Source of the DNA: Miscanthus floridulus
Taxonomy: Eukaryota; Streptophyta; Magnoliopsida; Poales; Poaceae
Direction: 5' to 3'
Assembly: GCF_019320115.1 (NCBI RefSeq)
Contig: NC_089598.1
Span: 87,869,560 to 87,933,559, forward strand
Length of the DNA: 64,000 nt
A program made the translations under genes and the position numbers. Position 1 is the stretch's first letter. Each line of letters begins with the position of its first letter. Shown one piece after another: positions 21,295 through 31,364 of this stretch. Under the pieces are notes generated by a model that saw only the letters and a list, made by a program, of their open reading frames with translations, was not told the DNA's origin and ran no database searches.

Positions 21295-21908
21295 ATTATA
21301 TCTCTCAACACTTGGTTTGGTGTCATGGTGTCCAAACCACTCCTCACTAGAATAGTGACCAATATGCCAAATCTTGAATGCAAACATCTCAAGAACTTGT
21401 GGCAGAAGTCCTTGTCCTTCACCTCTTCTCCAAGTGCTTTGAGATCATTGACAAGCACTTGAAGCCTATAGAACATCTCCAGCACACTCTTATCCTCCTT
21501 CATCTTGAAGCTTACAAACTTCTCTTTGAGAATGTATGCCTTTGCACCCTTCATGGCTTGAGTGCCCTCAAATGATTCCTCCAATTTCTTCCATACCTCA
21601 TGAGCTCTCTCAATATTCTTGATTTGCTCAAATGTTCTTTCATCCAAAGCATCATAGATGGCACTAAGAGCAATGTCATTGTTTTGGAGTAGTATTTCTT
21701 CGGTGGCGGTGGGAGCCTCTTCATCTTCAATCTCAATCTTTGTCTCTACCACCTTTCAAACCTTCCTATTGATTGACTTGATATAAGTTGTCATCTTAGC
21801 CTTCCAATAGGGATAGTTAGAGCCATCAAATTGGGGTGGCTTCTTTGTATTGTTGATTTGAGCCATTTTTACACCGAAAGTTGTTAAGCCTCAAATCACG
21901 ATGACCTT
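21295..21908 (-). pseudogene. Partial copia gag (duplicate of 30738-31349)
   Basis: The minus-strand ORF contains ALSAIYDALDERTFEQIKNI, EVWKKLEESFEGTQAMKGA and FLRCLHSRFGILVTILVRS, the UBN2-type N-terminal gag domain of copia elements. It matches the gag copy near 30750-31180 closely. It stops abruptly at the LTR tip. The sequence towards 21908 is gag leader. Confidence 0.85.
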
Positions 21909-21921
21909 GGCTCCGATGCCA
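21909..21921 (-). other. Primer binding site of the copia complex (left)
   Basis: Minus strand TGGCATCGGAGCC lies two bases from the LTR at 21924. It is a variant of the initiator Met tRNA primer site. Confidence 0.7.
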
Positions 21922-21923
21922 CT

Positions 21924-22932
21924 TGAAAGGTCCTAATGGCTAGAGGGGGGTGAATAGCCTATTAAAAATTTCTACAACAACACTTAACAAACCGGTTAGA
22001 CAATTATGAGGCGAAGCAAGTGTTGCGCTAGCCTACTAAAAATACAAGCCACCTACCACAATTCTAGTCTATATAGTTTCTATCCACACAATAGCTATGA
22101 CACTACACTAAGTTAGTGTGCTCTCAAAAGCTAACTAAAGAGCCACACTAACCAAACTAACAAGCTCTCACAACTAGCTACACTAAAGAGCTTGACAACT
22201 AGTTTGCGGTAATATAATGAGAGTGAGCAATTTGTTTATACCGCCGTGTCAAAGGAGACAATCAATCACAAGAATGAATACCAACGAAGACCAATCACCT
22301 CGGAATCAAATGATGAACATAATGATTTTTTACTGGGGTTCACTTGCCATGGTGACCAATCACCTCGGAAGTCCAATCACTTATAGTGGTCATGTTCAGC
22401 TGAGTTTAGGGCGCCGGTGGCATCGTCGGACTGTCCACACTCTAAGGACGGACACTCCGCCGGTGAAGTTTTTAACCCTTGCTCAAATATGCCAACCACC
22501 AAGTGTATCACCTTGTGCACATGTGTTAGCATATTTTCATAAACATTGTCAAGGGTGTTAGCACTCCACTAGATCCTAAATGCATATGCAATGAGTTAGA
22601 GCATCTAGTGGCGCATTGATAACCGCATTTCGATATGAGTTTCACCCCTCTTAAAAGTATGGCTATCGAACCTAAATGTGATCACACTCGCTAAGTGTCT
22701 AGATCATCAAAACAAAATGGCTCCTACCATTTATACCTTTGCCTTGAGCCTTTTATTTTTCTCTTTCTTCTTTTCAAGTCCAAGCACTTGATCATCACCA
22801 TGGCATCACCATCATGTCATGATCTTCATTTGCTTCACTACTTGGAATATGCTACCTATCTCATGATCACTTGATAAACTAGGTTAGCACTTAGGGTTTC
22901 ATCAATTTACCAAAACCAAACTAGAGCTTTCA
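21924..22932 (-). repeat. Copia complex LTR 1 (internally deleted)
   Basis: Starts TGAAAGGTCC and ends GAGCTTTCA. It follows the other LTRs at both ends but lacks about 930 bases from the middle (join near 22350-22385), including the CGGACGC motif array. It is bordered by a primer site on its left and a PPT on its right, so it serves two internal regions, as in a tandem array. Confidence 0.85.
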
Positions 22933-23982
22933 ATCTCCCCCTTTTTGGTAATTGATGACAACCCTTTCACAAAGACATAATTAAAATTCAATTGAATCCA
23001 TGTTGCTTGCCCAAGCATTTTTACCATTTGTAAAAGGATATGGACAAGTTTTATGAACCCCAAATGGTAGCAATTGCTCCCCCTACATATGTGCTAAGAG
23101 TTTGGATTGAAGCTTGCACATATGCTTAGATAGGAAATATAGGAGACATTGTCTATCAAATGATGCTAAGGTATAAAAGATAGACCTTTGAAGCGTGATA
23201 CCAATCGGAGTGCACCAATATACCATCCATAGCACCATGGTTAGCTGGATACCACTTGGAAACACTTGGAAATGAAATCACTAGATAACCTATGCATGCT
23301 AGATTTTCATTTCATCATTCAAACCTACAACTAGCATACACCACACAAGCATGGATATTGAAATTTAAAACTTGTGCCATGCAAGCAAACATATGAAATG
23401 CACATTCAAATTCACCATACAAGTTCATGAGCTTGCTCCCCCTACTTGTGTGCTTAAAATTTTAATTGATCCCTTTTCTTTGTCATATCTCTCCCCCTAT
23501 GTCAAGTTCCCTTTCCTTTGTCATATCTCTCCCCCTATCACTTATATCTTTATTTCTTTCTCCCTTTGTTGTCTTTTCACCATCTTTGTACACTATTTCT
23601 CCCCCTTTGACATCAATGACCACAAAGGTTTAAAATATAGATAGGTTGAGATTATCAATGTCAATCGATGGGGTGAGGATCATTTTCCTAAATTTGGTCC
23701 AATCTAGATCATTTACTAAAGATATTTAACTCGGTTTGATCCAAGGACAAGCTTCTTCACACCTCCAAATAAGGGTTATCTTGTACCATGTTGAGTTAAA
23801 CACTTAGAGCTCATTTTCTAGATTAAACACTAGGTTTACAAGCCCACAAACATGTCATATGCTACCACTAGATCAAAATAAGCATAGAAGCAATAGTGGT
23901 ACCATACAATCATCAAATTCATTTGATTTTCATGAATGAGCCTATTAATTGTGAAAGATGTCTAGATGCACTAAACATGTCC
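22933..23982 (-). other. PPT and 3' untranslated region of the copia complex
   Basis: ATCTCCCCCTTTTTGG at 22933 is the reverse of a polypurine tract beside LTR 1. Repeats of CTCCCCCT follow at 23080, 23438, 23490 and 23530. The region lies between RNase H and LTR 1. No gene is seen. Confidence 0.65.
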
Positions 23983-24721
23983 TTAGCAAGGATATATGCC
24001 ATGCCAATCAATTTTTACCTTGGATTGCTCAAAGGAGAGGCATGTCATATGAGTGGGGGTGCATGAACACATATTTGAGAAATCCAATATGTTCAACTCA
24101 TTCCTTAGCTTGCAAAACCTTTTCTCATCCAATGGCTTGGTAAATATATCAGTAAGTTGATCTTTGGTGCCTACACTCTCAATGTAAATGTCCCCTTTTT
24201 GTTGGTGATCTCTTATGAAATGGTGGCGGACATCAATGTGCTTTGTTCTTGCATGTTGAACCAGATTGTTGGTCAACTTGATTGCACTCTCATTGTCACA
24301 TAGCAATGGCACTTTCTTGAACTTGATTCCAAAGTCACTCAAAGTGGTCTTCATCCAAAGTACTTGAGCACAATAACTACCGGCAAATATGTATTTGGCT
24401 TCAGCGGTTGATAATGCAACACTATTTTGCTTCTTTGATGACCATGAAACAAGTGATCTTCCTAACAATTGATATGTGCCCGAGGTGCTCTTCCTTTCAA
24501 CCTTGCATCCCGCATAATCCGAGTCGGAGTAACCAACTTTCAAACTTTGCTCCTTTAGGATACCACAAACCAACATTTTGTGTATGCTTCAAGTACCTCA
24601 ATATTCTCTTAGTAGCCTTCAAATGACTTTCTCTTGGTGAGGCTTGGAATCTTGCACATATGCATACACTAAACATGACATCCGGCCTTGATGCGGTCAC
24701 ATAGAGTAGGCTTTCAATCAT
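23983..24721 (-). pseudogene. Copia complex: RT C-terminus and RNase H
   Basis: The reading from 24721 has SLLYVTASRPDVMFSVC and ATKRILRYLKHTQNVGLWY, then after a frameshift near 24500-24570 KVGYSDSDYAGCKVERKSTS, LVSWSSKKQNSVALSTAEAKY, LLCDNESAIKL, HARTKHIDVRHHFIRD and QLTDIFTKPLDEKRF. These are the copia RNase H landmarks in order. One frameshift separates the two parts. Confidence 0.9.
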
Positions 24722-24724
24722 AGA

Positions 24725-25560
24725 TCAATATAATTTTTGATCCACCATATTTCCACTTGCATCACTATCCAAGTTGCCATTGGTTCCTATTGGTGTGCTA
24801 ATGGCCTTGCTATCACTCATGCCAAACTTCTTAATCATGTCCTTGATATACTTGCCTTGACTCACAAATGTACCATTCTTCAATTGCTTGATTTGAAGAC
24901 CAAGGAAGTAACTTAACTCTCTAATCATGGACATCTCAAACTCATTAGCCATCATCTTTCCAAACTCATCACAAAAGTCTTGATTTGTTGATCCAAATAT
25001 GATATCATCAACATAGATTTGTAACACAAATAAATCTTTTCTAATCTTCTTGATAAAAAGAGTGGTGTCAACCTTGCCCATCATGAACCCTTTAGAGAGT
25101 AGAAAGTCCCTCAATCTCTCATACCATGCTCTAGGTGCTTGCTTCAAGCCATACAATGCCTTCTTCAACTTGTACACATGGTCGGGCTTCTTGTCATCTT
25201 CAAAACCAAGAGGTTGCTCAACATATACTTATTCATTGATGTAACCATTGAGAAATGCACTCTTAATATCCATTTGGTAGAGCTTGATATTGTGGGCACA
25301 AGTATAGGCTAGCAAGATTCTAATTGCTTCCAATCTAGCAACCGGGGCATATGTTTCTCCAAAGTCAAGACCTTCAACTTGTGTATAGCCTTGTACTACC
25401 AATCTTGCTTTGTTCCTTACTACTATCCCATCTTGATCTTGCTTGTTTCTAAAGACCTATTTGGTTCCAATCACATTGTGTCCCTTTGATCTCTCTACTA
25501 ATTCCCATACTTGATTTCTTGTGAAGTTATTCAATTCTTCATGCATAGTATTCACCCCAA
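24725..25560 (-). pseudogene. Copia complex: reverse transcriptase
   Basis: The open part 24725-25177 holds ALYGLKQAPRAWYERL, LQIYVDDIIFGSTNQ with an intact YVDD box, and ELSYFLGLQIKQLKNG. The N-terminal half (25178-25560) reads as RT (YQMDIKSAFLNGYINE, then a stop in place of a sense codon) and contains several stops. Inactive. Confidence 0.88.
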
Positions 25561-25582
25561 TCAACATCCTTCAATGCTTCAT

Positions 25583-26045
25583 CTATCTTCTTTGGTTCAA
25601 TGGATGACATAAATGAGAAATGCTCATAAAATGAAGCCAATCTTGATCTAGTTTGTACACCTCTTGAAATATCACCAATGATAGTGTCCAATGGATGATC
25701 CCTTGCAATATTGGTTGGTTAGAGGATTGGAACTTGATTGCTTGCACTTGCTTGATCATTGGGTTGAGATGATGTACTAGCCACTTGATCTTGTTCATTA
25801 TCATGAGAGCTACTTGTACTAACTTGATTTGTATCATCTTACACATTTGAGTTAGAGAGCACTTGTACTTGATCATCTTCATCATCATTTACTTGCCTAG
25901 GCCTCAATTTACCAGCATCCATGTTCTTCATGGCATTTGAAAGTTGAATGTCTCTAACATCTTTTAAGTTATCATTCTCTTCTTGTGAACCCTTAGTTTC
26001 ATCAAATTCAACATCATGAACTTCCTCAAGAGTATCACTATCCAA
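25583..26045 (-). pseudogene. Copia complex: integrase-RT linker
   Basis: Two minus-strand frames with acidic, Asp/Ser/Glu-rich sequence (LEEVHDVEFDETKGSQEEND, RPRQVNDDEDDQVQV). It corresponds to the linker of copia A (MEFDESNGSQ...), broken by a frame change near 25850. Confidence 0.65.
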
Positions 26046-26363
26046 ATTTCAAACTCTATATGCTTTGCTTGTGGAATAACCAAGTAGGAATCTTTCATCA
26101 CATTTCTTGTCAAACTTGTCTAATCTAGTGCCTTTCTTCAAGATATAGCATTTGCAACCAAAAACCCGAAAATATGTAATGTTGGGCTTTCTACCATTCA
26201 ATAGCTCATAAAATGTCTTCTCTTTCAATGGGTGACAATAGAGACGGTTGCTACAATAGCAAGCCGTGTTGATAGCTTTGGCCCAAAAATATTGACTCAC
26301 ATTGTACTCACTCAGCATAGACCTTACCATATCAATGAATGTTCTATTTTTCCTCTCAACAAG
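26046..26363 (-). pseudogene. Copia complex: integrase second half
   Basis: Starts at the LTR 2 border with VERKNRT, then MVRSMLSEYN, FWAKAINTACYCSNRLY, FYELLNGRKPNITYFRVFG and FLLGYSTSKAYRV. This is the segment after the catalytic Glu. The first half of the gene lies on the far side of LTR 2 at 28321-29178. Confidence 0.9.
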
Positions 26364-28312
26364 TGAAAGGTCCTAATATGGCTAGAGGGGGGGTGAATAG
26401 CCTATTTAAAAATCTACAAATCAACTAGAGCAATTTGATTAGTATGACAAATAGCGTAATGCAAACTTGCTCTAGCTCTATAAGGGTTGCAAGCCACCTA
26501 TCCAACAATTCTAGTTGCAATGAATACTTAGGCACACAAACTTGTTATGTAATTACTCACTAAGAGCTCTCAACCTTGCTACTCTAAAGAGCTCAACTAG
26601 ATGAATGTAAATAATAAAGCAAGCTCTCAATTCTAATTACACTAAAGAGCTTGTATCAACTAGTTTGCAAGAATGTAATTGAGTGAGTAGAGTGATTATA
26701 CCGACGTGTAGGGGATGAACCAATCACAAGATGAATATATAGCCAATCACCGGGAGAATGCCAAAGAAGTGAGACAATCGATTTTCTCCCGAGGTTCACG
26801 TGCTTGCCAACACGCTACGTCCCCGTTGTGTCGACCAACACTTGGTGGTTCGGCGGCTAAGAGGTGTTTCACAAACCTCGTCCACACGATCGGACACCGC
26901 AAGAACCGACCCACAAGTGAGGTAACTCAATGACACGAGCAATTTACTAGAGTTACCTTTCGGCACTCCGTCGGGGAAGGTACAACTCCCCTTACAATCA
27001 CCGGAGATGGCCACGAACAATCACCAACTCGTGCCGATCCTCCACCGCTGCTCCAACCGTCTAGGTGGTGGCAACCACCAAGAGAAACAAGCAAAATCCG
27101 CAGCGCAACACGAATACCAAGTGCCTCTAGATGCAATCACTCAAGCAATGCACTTGGATTCTCTCCCAATCTCACAATGATGATGGATCAATGATGGAGA
27201 TGAGTGGGAGGGCTTTGGCTAAGCTCACAAGGATGCTATGTCAATGAAAATGTGCAAGCGTTATCCTTTGAGCCGGCCATGGGGCTATAAATAGAGCCCC
27301 CATCAAATAGAGCCGTTATACCCCTTCACTGGGCAAAACGCGCTCTGACCGGACGCTCTGGTCATACTGACCGGACGCTGGCCCTCAGCGTCCGGTCACC
27401 CGATGGACGCCACGCGTCACCAGCTTCAAACGCTGTTCATCAGATTTCAACGGCTACGAAGTTGACCGGACGCTCCGGTCAAAACTGACCGAACGCTGAA
27501 GCCCCAGCGTCCGGTCGTTTCCAGTAAGCTCCCCGAGGCATATTTTTTCGACCGGACGCGTCCGGTCCACCTTGACCGGACGCAGACCAGCGTCCGGTGC
27601 TCAACCCTAGCGACTGTGCCGTCTGACAGCTCGACCGGCCGCAGCCCTTCAGCGTCCGGTCGCTGAGTGACCCAGCGTCCGGTCAGTAGACCGACGCCAG
27701 CATCATTTCGACCAACTCCATTTCAACTCTAACTTCTTCACCCTTACTCAAATGTGCCAACCACCAAGAATTTTGCATCCGGCGCAATAGAAAATAGACA
27801 TTTCATTTTCCCGAAAGCGCCGAATCCCGCCGAGCTTGCTCGGCGGGAGGGAGAGAGGGACCCAAACCCATCTCAACCCTGCAAACACCTTGCGCACATG
27901 TGTTAGCCTTTTTTCACAAATATTTTCAAGGGTGTTAGCACTCCACTAGATCCTAAATGCATATGCAAAGAGTTAGAGCATCTAGTGGCACTTTGATAAC
28001 CGCATTCCGATACGAGTTTCACTCCTCTTAATAGTACGGCTATCTATCCTAAATGTGATCACACTCACTAAGTGTCTTGATCACTAAAACAAAATGGCTC
28101 CTACATTTTATACCTTTGCCTTGAGCCTTTTGTTTTTCTCTTTCTTCTTTTCCAAGTTCAAGCATTTGATCATCACCATGCTATCACCATTGTCATGATC
28201 TTCGTCATTGCTTCATCACTTGGAGTAGTGCTACCTATCTCATAATCACTTTGATAAACTAGGTTAGCACTTAGGGTTTCATCAATTAACCAAAACCAAA
28301 CTAGAGCTTTCA
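26364..28312 (-). repeat. Copia complex LTR 2
   Basis: A 1,949-base LTR, TGAAAGGTCC...GAGCTTTCA, sitting between the two halves of integrase. On its right is ATCTCCCC (reverse of the PPT end GGGGAGAT) and then integrase, so it behaves as a 3' LTR of the right-hand element. It holds the richest CGGACGC array (27340-27700), and a segment at about 27770-27880 that is absent from LTRs 1 and 3 and includes a perfect palindrome. Confidence 0.88.
27340..27700. repeat. CGGACGC inverted-motif array in LTR 2
   Basis: About a dozen copies of GACCGGACGC or its complement GCGTCCGGTC, many paired head to head a few bases apart, for example TGACCGGACGCTGG...CAGCGTCCGGTCA near 27380. Matching arrays are at 32330-32760 (LTR 3), 14720-15015 and 19125-19350 (copia A). 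Confidence 0.8.
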
Positions 28313-28320
28313 ATCTCCCC

Positions 28321-29230
28321 ATTTGATTGTGGAGTGTACTTGGTCGAGAATTGATGTCTAATTCTAAATTCATCACACAACTTATTAATTCTAGTGTTCT
28401 TGAACTCATTACCATTGTCACTTCTAACTCTCTTGATGGTTGTTTCAAACTCATTGTGAATACCCTTGACAAATGATTTGAATGTTGTAAACACATCAAT
28501 TTTGTCCACTAGAAAGAATACCCAAGTATATCTAGTATAATTATCCACTATCACAAAGCCATATTTATTACCACCAATGCTAGTGTATTTAGTTAGCCCA
28601 AACAAATTCATGTGCAATAACTCAAATGCTTTACTAGTGCTCATCATGCTTTTCTTAGGATGGGTGTTTTCAACTTGTTTGCCGGCTTGACAAGAGCTAC
28701 AAAGCTTATCCTTTTTAGACACAGCATCTTTCAAGCCTCTAACCAAGTCAAGCTTAACCAATCCATTCAATTGCTTCATTCCAATATGACCAAGCCTTCT
28801 ATGCCATAACCAACCCATGCTAGACTTAGTCAACAAACATGTAGATAATTTAGCTTCACTAGCATTGAAATCAACCAAGTATAGATTCACATATCTAAAG
28901 CCTTTGAAGATCAAATTAGAGCCATCTACACTAATGATCTCTACATCATCTACCCCAAATATGCATTTGAATCCAAGATCACACAATTGATCCATGGATA
29001 GTAAATTGAAGTTCAAGCTCTCTACTAGCAACACATTGGATATGCTTATGTAATTGGATATTGCAATCTTACCAAGCCCTTTGACCTTGCCTTTGCCATT
29101 ATCACCAAATGTGATACTACCATAACCATCATTATCATTGGTGTTGATTGAGTTGAACATTTTTGCATCACCGGTCATGTGTTGAGTATACCCACTATCA
29201 AGAACCCAATGCCTTCCTCTGGCTTTGTAA
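28321..29230 (-). pseudogene. Copia complex: protease end and integrase first half
   Basis: From the right: HWVLDSGYTQHMTGD (intact DSG protease site), KVKGLGKIAISN, the GAG-pre-integrase/HHCC region (WLWHRRLGHIGMKQL...CSSCQAGKQ), LLHMNLFGLTKY (first catalytic Asp replaced by Asn), RVRSDNGNEFKN (second Asp) and YTPQSNG, where the gene stops at the PPT and LTR 2. A Met at 29178 is internal and not a true start. Confidence 0.9.
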
Positions 29231-29341
29231 TTGACCTACAAAAGAAGATCAATTCTTTTTAGATACCCAAACTTGCTTGGGTCCTTGAAGGTTACTCACT
29301 AAGCTCTTTGGTACCCAAATGGCTTTCTTCTTTGAGCCCAT

Positions 29342-31177
29342 CTATGGTTTACCAATGAACTTAGCCTTCACACTATTTATACCCTTAGTAAGTACATAGA
29401 AAGAATTAATCTTAATTGAGGATACATTAGTATTTTTGCTCTTGTTTTTGCATTCATGCTCTTTATGACCAACTTGCTTGCAACTAGTGCAAAACCGACC
29501 ATTGTTCTTCACAAAACTAGTCTTGTGAGAAGCAAAGGCCACCTTACCTTTCTTGGGGGTATAGCCTAATCCCTCTTTGTAGAGAGAAGCTCTTTGGCTA
29601 CCCAAGCACATAAGCAAGCGGTCCTCACCACCATAGGCCTTAGCCAAGGTGTGAGTGAGCTTATTGACCTCCTTCTTGAGGTTCTCATTCTAAATCATTA
29701 GTGAGGCATCACAAGTGAGACCATCACTACTAGATGAGGTGGAAGTAGAAGTACTACAAGAAGGGTTAGTGGGAGCAACAATAATAGGCATAGATAATGA
29801 TTCATCAATTATATCACAAGTTAAATCTACATTGCAAGTTTCAACATGCTTCTTTTTATTTTGCTCATTAAGCAAAGAGGAATGAGCTTTTTCAAGCTTC
29901 TTGTGAACCTTGCCGAGCTTCTCATGGGCTTTCTCTAGTCTCTCATGAGTTGCTTTGAGCTCATTAAGGGCTTGCTTAAGGGCTTTTACCTCCTTATTTA
30001 AGCTCTTGCATTCTCTTCTCTTAATATCAAAGTGTTTTTTAGCATCTTCTAGCATGTCAAATAATTCATCTTTAGTAGGTTCATCATCATCACTATCACT
30101 ATCATTTTTATTATCATATTGATCATTACTTCCATCATCACAAATTTGTACCTTAGTGGCCTTAGCCATGAAGCAAGATGGAGTGTCGAAGAGAGAAGGC
30201 TTCACATTGATAGCAATGCTTGCAAGTGCCTTCTTCTTGGTGGTCTTGTCATCATCACTATCATCATCATCACTTGAGGAAGCATCACTATCCCAAGTGA
30301 CCACATATGAACCACCCTTCTTCTTCTTGAAGGTCATCTTGTCCTTCTTCTCTTTCTTTTCCTTTTTGTCCTTCTTGTTCTTCTTGTTGTCATCATCATT
30401 GTCGTTATTGTATGGACATTGAGCAACAAGATGATATTTGCTTCCACATTTGAAGCACCTTCTTGACTCTTCCTTGTTCTTGGATGAAGACTTCTTTCTT
30501 CTAGCATGGTACCCTTTCTTCATCATGAACTTGCCAAATTTCTTGACAAATAGAGCCATCTTCTCATCATCATCATCATCCCATGAGCCATCATCTTCAC
30601 TTGATGTTTCTTGCTTTGCCTTGCCCTTGGATGATGTGGCCTTGAATGCCACACTCTTCTTCTTCTCATCCTTCTTCTCATCTTTTTTCTCCTTCTTTTC
30701 TTCCTTTTCATCATCATCTCTATATATATCATCGGTCATTATATCTCTCAACACTTGGTTTGGTGTCATGGTGTCCAAACCACTCCTCACTAGAATAGTG
30801 ACCAATGTGCCAAATCTTGAAGGCAAAGATCTCAAGAACTTGTGGGAGAAGTTCTTGTCCTTCACCTCTTCTCCAAGTGCTTTGAGATCATTGACAAGCA
30901 CTTGAAGCCTATGGAACATCTTTGGCATTCTCTTATCCTCCTTCATCTTGAAGCTTGCAAACTTCTCTTTGAGAATGTATGTCTTTGCACCCTTCACGGC
31001 TTGAGTGCCCTCAAATGATTCCTCCAATTTCTTCCATTCCTCATGAGCTCTCTCAATATTCTTGATTTGCTCAAATGTTATTTCATCCAAAGCATCATGG
31101 ATGGCACTAAGCAATGTCATTGTTTTAGAGTAGTATTTCTTCGGCAGCGGTGGGAGCCTCTTCATCTTCAATCTCAA
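29342..31177 (-). pseudogene. Copia complex: gag
   Basis: Two frames separated by a stop at 29690. The N-terminus (31177 downwards) has the UBN2-type domain (FEQIKNIERAHEEWKKLEES, FGTLVTILVRSGLDT), then Lys/Glu-rich and Asp-rich tracts, a CCHC knuckle CFKCGSKYHLVAQC near residue 240, and a coiled coil (LNKEVKALKQALNELKATHE...). The C-terminal piece (29342-29647) adds CTSCKQVGHKEHEC, a second knuckle. The layout, with two knuckles flanking an acidic coiled coil, is the same as in copia A gag. The first residues are missing because the frame opens late. Confidence 0.88.
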
Positions 31178-31349
31178 TCTTTGTATCTACCACCTTCCAA
31201 ACCTTCCTATTGATTGACTTGATATAAGTTGGCATCTTAGCCTTCCAATAGGGATAGTTAGAGCCATCAAATTGGGGTGGCTTCTTTGTGTTATTGATTT
31301 GAGCTATTTTTACACTGAAGGTTGTTAAGCCTCAAATCATGGTGACCTC

Positions 31350-31362
31350 AACTTCGATACCA
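31350..31362 (-). other. Primer binding site of the copia complex (right)
   Basis: Minus strand TGGTATCGAAGT, two bases from LTR 3. A variant of the initiator Met tRNA primer site, with the transitions expected of decay compared with the left copy. Confidence 0.65.
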
Positions 31363-31364
31363 CT

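Noticed and set aside
23430..23600. Repeated CTCCCCCT blocks considered as a CRISPR-like or satellite array
   Set aside because: Spacing is irregular and the motif is the reverse of PPT-like purine tracts in the 3' region of a copia element.
26364..28312. LTR 2 as a simple solo LTR inserted in integrase
   Set aside because: No 5-base duplication (acaag on the left, atctc on the right), and its right side carries PPT sequence that a solo LTR would not bring.
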